From: Haemaphysalis longicornis
Taxonomy: Eukaryota > Arthropoda > Arachnida > Ixodida > Ixodidae
DNA: 64,000 bases
Reading direction: 5' to 3'
Assembly: GCA_013339765.2 (NCBI GenBank)
Contig: CM023457.1
Location: 50,679,745 to 50,743,744 of the forward strand
Below the pieces are notes generated by a model that was not told the DNA's origin, did not search any database, and saw only the letters and a program-made list of their open reading frames with translations. Below, piece by piece: positions 57,906 through 64,000 of the stretch (positions are counted from its first letter, which is position 1; every line of letters begins with the position of its first letter). The position numbers and the translations under genes are program-made.

Positions 57906-60900
57906 TTATCAAAGTGCTTGTCAAGTCATTGCACTGTGTAAACACCACCACTGGATATGCAGAAGTATTAATGGCAAAATGAGTGTTTTTCCCCGAAAAT
58001 GTGCAGTCTCTGCAACAGCTGACAATTTAGAAACAGAATGCTCATGTAATCGTACTTTCTTCTTCAAGAGCTCCATTTCTTATGATTTTTTTTGCCAGAG
58101 GTGTCCATAGCTCCCTGAAATCCCACTTGGTTGTAGAAGTGGTTGTGAGGCTGCGACCTTGCTTGTATGTCGGTGTACTGCCTTTTATCTCTTCCTGACA
58201 GGCATTATGTGTGGCTTGCTTAGTGCAGCGAATGCATCTGGACTTTTGCAAGTACAGTGTGGCCAATTTTTTTTTACCCATTAGGTCCTTGTTCCTGAAA
58301 TGAAAAGATGATTGTTAGATTGAACTCGTACCTGACAGCAATGGCTTCTTTAGCTGTCTGCTCGAGGAATTTAAACACACCTTTTTACTTTGTTTCTGTG
58401 ATGTAAAAATGTGGAGGCCAAAATGCGGTTGTCATAACTGCAGCAGCTTTTATATGCACAAGAAAAGCGAGTGTTAAGGTGAATACATTCAACTTGGAAG
58501 GTTTGAAAATTCACCATTACTAGCACACCGATGGCACAGAAAATGGCTCACGGTGCCCAAAACAAAAATCTTCATTTATTCTCGTGCGCAGTGCCAACGG
58601 GTTAAATTGAAAGTGCATGTATGTATGTGAATATGCAGAGTCTGTTAGGAGCTTGACGTCAGCCTGTTCGAGCTTTCTTGTTGTGTGCTAAGGACTTGAA
58701 ATACTTTGCACTTTGTCTTTATTTGTTTGCCTTTCTTTATATGCCTTTGTCTTTATAAATATTTGCATGCAGTTCTGGACTTTGATATTCATGCCTAATG
58801 ACAATGGGTTAAAAAAAGAACCTATGTGTAAATGGTTTTCACACTGAACTAAATATGCCACTTCTGTTGCAGGAGATTGACACCAGCCTTTTCAAGGGAA
58901 ACACTGCCATTCTATCCTGGCAAAGGGCCGAAGAGTTGTTTACACTGGATACTTTGTGACTACTTTCACTAACTTATAACGCACAGACAGTAGTTTAGCC
59001 AAAATCTGCAGATTTATTATTTATTTCTAGAGCAGGAATTTAGGCACAAATATTTCTTAGTGTTACTAGCCTCATTTTTTTCCTTTTGCCTCGTGATGAT
59101 TGTGTCTTTGAGTGGGTCCTTTAAGCTCCAGTGAGCGCAGGTTTAAAGCAGGTTATGTGTGCAGTGCCAAAAGATACTGAATAAGTGAGCACGGGAAGTA
59201 ATTCACTTACAATAGGTGAGCCTGGTTTTCTCAAAAGTGCATTTTTCTGTTTTCCTATATCTGATTAGGCTGCCGTACATGCAGACGGCCTCCAACGAGT
59301 GAGGGTAGTTGTAGTGACACTGACGTCACCTTTTTTAAATAGCAGTTTGAATATTTCTGGTTATGTAGATTCTCTAATAGCTCCTTAGTCCTTTCCCTGC
59401 CAAGGTCAGCCCCATAAGTGTAGTTGCATCTCAAGCCAGCATATATGGTGCCTCAGTAGTTTAGCCGCTTTGTGGCTGAGTACATGTTCATGTGTTCAAC
59501 ATCCAGCCAGTGTGGGTGTTTTTTTAATAGAAGTGAAATGCAAATAAGTCAGTGTTCAGGAACATTTTGTGTACGTTGCAGATCTCAACATAGTGTCCAT
59601 TTATCTGTAGCATGCTGAGCGTGGGTCATATCCCAGGCATTTTGTTAAGTGTGCAAAACTGATTTGTAGGAGTATGTAGGAGCTTGTTTAAATGCCCACC
59701 ACTCAACTCTGGTTTGGGGTATGAGTTTGGGCAACTTTTCCTTTCGTTACATGTAGCATCCCAAAAGCAGACGTTTCATGGGTGTTATTTTGCCGTGTGC
59801 TATTTTAGCATCCTGGTTTATTAACCTGAACTCCAGTTTCTATTTTTTGAATTTGCCAGTTATGCTGGCTTTTTAGTAATGACTCTCTGGTGAGTCTTTG
59901 GCACATCAGCTTATGGAGCATCATTTGGACATTCCTGAAAAAAGGCAGCATGTCTTGAAAACTAAACATTCACAGAACAACTTGTGGGCCTACTTCAATG
60001 GCTTCACTGCATACCAGTGTGAATAGCATTTACGCAATGGAGTTCTTGCAACTATGCCCCATGATAAAGCCCCTGAATAATTATTTCAGAGTTGACAGCC
60101 TTGCCACCTTCAAGATGCCTTGTGTTTTCAGTGTAGTGATAAATTTTTGCAAAAGTCAGCTCCATAACCAAAATTTTAAAAAGGTGTTTCTGTGCCTGAA
60201 CTTACCGAACTTCAAAGTGCATTACGTTGACTTGTTCCCTTTGCCCCAATGCACCTCACATTGTGGGGGTGTGCTTTGTGCATGAAACTGCAGTTGCTTG
60301 TTGCAGCATTTAATAATGCTGACAATTTGTCACGAGCAACACCTTCCAAATTAGCTGCCAGTGGCAACAATGTAACCAGCATCGACATGGCATAGCACCA
60401 TCCTTGGTTGATAGCCCTGCATTTGTCACAGTTTTATACTTACTCTTTTGCTGTGGATGTCCTCTAATTCACACATATTTGGCTATTAATATAGCTTTTT
60501 TGTATAAGATTGTTTTGTGATAACTGGTTTCTATGTATCTGGGCCGAAACTTCCGTCAGAGTTTCTGTGCAAAGTTATTTATGACTTAATAGGGTATAAA
60601 GCAGCTGAAAGTTATAGCGTGTCAGTATTAAGCAGGAAATGACTGGGGCTGTATGGCTGTTTCTACCACTGAAAAAGAAGTATGTATTTCAAAACAGCCA
60701 TGTTTGACTTCTTGTTTGTAAGCATTGGGTTAATTCATTCTCCCATTTGTTGCACTTGATTGCTTCTCAACACCTCCATAGAGTTGCAATCGAGTGAAAG
60801 CTCAATCTTTTGTGGTTGATTGTTGTAAACTTGCTGTTTTCTGTCAGTGCATCACAGATGGCCCTTCATTATGTGTTAACTGGTGCTCAAAGGCTCTAGT

Positions 60901-61636
60901 AGGAGCACATTTGGCAAGACTGCTCTTGCTCTGCATGCCTGGGGATGAAGAGGTGATTCCAACCATGCAAACATATTGTTTATGCCTTTGCAGTATGCTG
61001 CAAGTTTGTTTGTTGCATCAGCTGTTAAGCTTCTAAGCATTCACCGCTTGAAAAAAATGTAAATGCAGTTTTAATAAGTAGCTGAGCTTGTACCATAGGT
61101 TGTACCGTACCAAGAGACACAAAAAAAGGAGCTTTTTACATCTGGGCCAGCCGTGGTGCGACTAAATGTTGCAATTAGCAGGCCCAATAGATTTATCACA
61201 ATATGCTAACCATGCAGTGATAATTCACTTCCTTCCAATTTCTTGTGCCAGAAATTTGACGGAGGCTTAACTTTTGTGTTGGTCTTGCAAAAACCATGTT
61301 TTTCGCAGGTGAAAGATACAACTGAAAGAATATTCCTTGTTATAGGAGTGAGTCGGGTAGAACCTGTTGGATATTGTAATTGAATATGAGGTGAAATCTG
61401 TTTTAATTCATTTCAAGTTTATAGAACGTGTGATGCACAAGAAGCAAACATTTTTTGTGCTGTTTTATGTAGATGATTTCTGAATTCTACCAAGAGCCAA
61501 TACTGATACATATGATCTGTTCATGGCACAGGATGTGTACTTATAAATGTGAGCTTGTTTTCATGAGTCTGCTTATGTAACATTTCTCCGTGTTTTTTCA
61601 TTATTTCATCCTTACTGCACTCGCTTGCAATTGCAG
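57906..61636. other. noncoding stretch upstream of the segment B zinc-finger exon
   Basis: Close copy of 8973-12694, ending in the same acceptor (AG 61635-61636). Apart from the minus-strand ORF at 58042, no gene. Confidence 0.5.
58042..58281 (-). CDS. hypothetical ORF, segment B copy of 9112-9450
   Basis: 79 aa; keeps RCIRCTKQAT and the Thr-rich stretch, lacks the A copy's first 30 residues because of one-base changes, and its last residues are in a shifted frame. Unrecognised. Confidence 0.22.
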   Translation of the reverse strand: MGKKKLATLYLQKSRCIRCTKQATHNACQEEIKGSTPTYKQGRSLTTTSTTKWDFRELWTPLAKKIIRNGALEEESTIT

Positions 61637-62164
61637 TTTACCATCCTGAAGTTTCAAGTGGGCACGTGCAAGAATGGCCAGATGCTGACCTCACCTGGAG
61701 CGAAAGCTCAAGCACTCGAGACGTGGGAATTGTGGGAACAAGCCCTGACAGTGACAAGGACATTGCTGCTGATCTGGCTGCTGCACAGTGCACCAAGAAC
61801 GTTGAGACAACCCCCAGCACAAGTGGCAAGCCCCACTTCTCGTGCCATTTGTGCCCCTTCACTGCCAGATTTAAGTGTTTCCTAACAAGGCACATCCGAG
61901 CACACACAAAAGAGAAGCCATATAGATGCGATGTTTGCCCACGGTCATTTTCTCAAAGGGCCTCATTTAACTAGGCATACACGTATTCACACAGGCGAAA
62001 AACCGTACAAGTGTGAGTACTGCTCACGCTCATTTGGTCGAAAGTGGAACTTGGTGGCCCACAGGTGCGTGCATACGGGGGAAAAGCCCTTCATATGCAA
62101 CTTTTGTTCACGCAAGTTCTCTAGTAAGCAGAGCTTACTGTGCCACATTTCCACCCACAAGTGA
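61637..62164 (+). pseudogene. C2H2 zinc-finger terminal exon, segment B copy, frameshifted
   Basis: Nearly identical to 12695-13221, with the same acceptor, leader and finger 1. One extra T at about 61963 inside finger 2 shifts the frame to a TAG at 61972-61974, so a protein would end in SQRASFN after one complete finger. The remaining fingers are open in the next frame to 62164 and unchanged. In finger 2's tail this copy has HTRIHTGEKPYKC, closer to the family consensus than A's HTRNHTGEKLFKC. Either a young pseudogene or a one-base sequence error. Confidence 0.85.
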
Positions 62165-64000
62165 GGACATAGCAGAGCATAGGACTTGCTCCTGTTCATC
62201 TCTAGACATCGCCTGCATTCAGATGGATCACATTGGCTTGGGTGAGGCCAGTAGTAGCCAAGTGCCACCTTTTAATGCATAGACCGGTTCTTGAATGTTG
62301 AATAACTTATGATGTGGATGAAATGTACAAGTTCCTTGAAACAGACCTGCTAGTGAATTATAAATCAAATTTTAAATGTCCATGTTGATCACAGCTGTAT
62401 TCACACAGTTCTTGGTTCTGCTTGGGCATGCGTACGTAAACTGCTTTTCTTTTACAGGAAAAGCTGTTCATAGGAAAGTTACCATGGTTGATCAGCATGC
62501 ACAGCAGTGCATTCCTTGACATGCCTGCTTTTCGCAGGTGTTGATGTAGATCCATGGAATCATTAAGATTTAAACCAATGTTGGTGTAATCATAATTATT
62601 TGAAGTTGTAGGTTATTTAGAAAGCGGATCCACCATTTGTATCTTGATCTTGAGAACGAAAGCGCAGTACCGATACATGTTGCGACTTAAAAACCAAACA
62701 TCAACTGGTGAAGCATTTTGCAGGTTTTGTGATCTTTGATAGTACTGTCCAGTCAACTTTTACAGTATAAGTTAAATCAAAGAAGGATGCAGCTTCATAT
62801 GATCCCTGTTCATAATAGTCAATTAATTAATTTTTTTGAAGCAATACTAACAAATTCTCTTTGTTTTATTTCTGGCTGGACAGCAACACATTGTTTTAGA
62901 TGGTTGTGCCATTATGTCATTCCCTGTTGTCAACAGGTTGGTAGAGCATTCCATTTGTGTGAATGGTATTCCCTAAAAGGTGCATTGTGTTGTCTAAAAT
63001 GCAGTTCCTTATGGTTTTACTATATTGTGGACCTATTAGCCGATCTAGTCACGTGTCTGTACCGAACATTCTGAGCAAGCACCCTCCTGTTGGCAAGTCG
63101 AGATCACTAGGAATGGGGGGAGGAGGCGCTATCTTGGAACAAGCACCAAAATTCAAGATGGCAGGGACAAAGATCTCCCACCAGGAAAAAAAAGACTGGA
63201 ATGCAGATGGGCTTAACATTTTCACTAGGTATGTTAGTCATCACTCTAAAAAAAAACGCTGCGAAAGCAGTCCCAAAGAAAAGTTCGCAGCATTCTACTT
63301 GAAGTCTGCCCCAGCCTCTTAGGTGCCACAGCTTGAGCATCTGCCAGTTTGCCATGCAGGTCGCTGTTCTCCGAGCCGTCCAGTGTGTTCCTTATGCCGT
63401 AGCCCCTGAAGGCCTGTGCCATAGTAATATTGCCTACAGTGCCCACCCCGCAGCGACAAGATCGGGCACATTCTCTGACGAACGCACTGCATGAAAGCCA
63501 ACTTTCTTTTGCAATGATTGTGGGTGAAATGAAAGAAGCAACACTTCCCATGGCCGAAATTGAACCTGAGACCCTCGTGTTGTGAAGGCCACGTCTATCC
63601 GGTTGCCCCATAGCGACACAGCTGAAGCAGTTTGGATTTGGAGAAGGGTGCATGAATGTGCGACATTTTAAAAATCATGCACCCCTCCATCTAATGACGA
63701 TGATGGTTGAACACGAAGCTTTCTTTGTGCGAAACCAAATGGTGAAGAGTCAAAGTCAAAACTATTGTGAACAAGCGTCAAAACTGTATGCCAGCCAAAG
63801 TCAAAGCTCGCTGAGTCAAATTCTGTTCCGTGCGCTAGTCAAAGTCCAAACCCTGATCCAAGGAATCCCTCACGAGAAAGCTTTGCATTCAACCATCGTC
63901 GTCAAGACGTAGAGGTGCCTGAGCTATTAGATACTCTGTCGGCACTTGCACTTATCCTATCATCCACAGAAAAAGCTATGGTTGATATATCTATCATAGG
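62165..64000. other. 3' flank of the segment B zinc-finger exon
   Basis: Copy of 13222-15213. Lacks about 155 bases found in A at 13708-13863. Contains the tRNA-like SINE fragment (about 63515-63630, minus) and the GTCAAA motif stretch (63748-63850). Confidence 0.5.

Larger units (their letters stand above)
52257..64000 (+). repeat. segment B of the segmental duplication
   Basis: Direct copy of 3586-15213; the offset grows from about 48671 to 48787 through indels. Still homologous at the last base of the window. Confidence 0.92.

Noticed and set aside
1..64000. CRISPR array, operon-like gene system or viral genome
   Set aside because: No regularly spaced repeats, no runs of adjacent ORFs on one strand, no viral proteins recognised; the content is eukaryotic repeats and exons.

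Overview
The window looks like chelicerate, most likely ixodid tick, nuclear DNA. The evidence is the tRNA-derived SINE family with the layout of the tick Ruka SINE (three clear copies), the mix of CR1-like and I-clade LINE remnants, the many small elements flanked by TTAA, and coding sequence confined to isolated terminal exons behind splice acceptors. There are no operons, no bacterial genes, no rRNA or canonical tRNA genes and no CRISPR array.

Layout. A broken LINE (1-1814) is interrupted in its 3' UTR by a 1.73 kb TTAA-flanked inverted-repeat element carrying a THAP-like ORF (1819-3549). Segment A (3586-15213) follows and recurs in the same orientation as segment B from 52257 to the window end. 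Each segment holds a decayed CR1-like LINE, a TTAA element inserted inside that LINE, and a terminal exon coding for C2H2 zinc fingers. A second, older colinear copy of the zinc-finger unit lies at about 15.6-20.0 kb. A third zinc-finger exon, inverted and broken, lies at 22915-23622. From 24391 to 29114 is a Tc1/mariner-superfamily transposase of DD82E (Sailor) spacing, split by a 3.2 kb element that starts CAGGGGCGTAGCC. The stretch 31-52 kb is mostly repeats: a 5'-truncated SINE, a 69-bp tandem duplication, a GGGCC-rich inverted-repeat element, an I-clade LINE with RNase H on the minus strand, a plus-strand LINE tail, a CpG-rich zone with exon-like minus-strand ORFs, another LINE 3' fragment, a 580-bp TTAA element and a long hairpin.

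Reading. The only intact, well-supported coding piece of a host gene is the four-finger exon at 12695-13221. Its paralogue at 18887-19561 has six fingers, and the pattern suggests the four-finger form lost two fingers in frame before segment A/B duplicated. One B-specific base insertion then truncated the B copy. The window therefore shows a small C2H2 cluster growing and decaying by tandem, segmental and inverted duplication inside layers of nested transposons. I see no unknown multi-gene system. The most unusual items are the finger-loss history, the THAP-bearing TTAA element, and the Sailor transposase with Glu in place of the second catalytic Asp.
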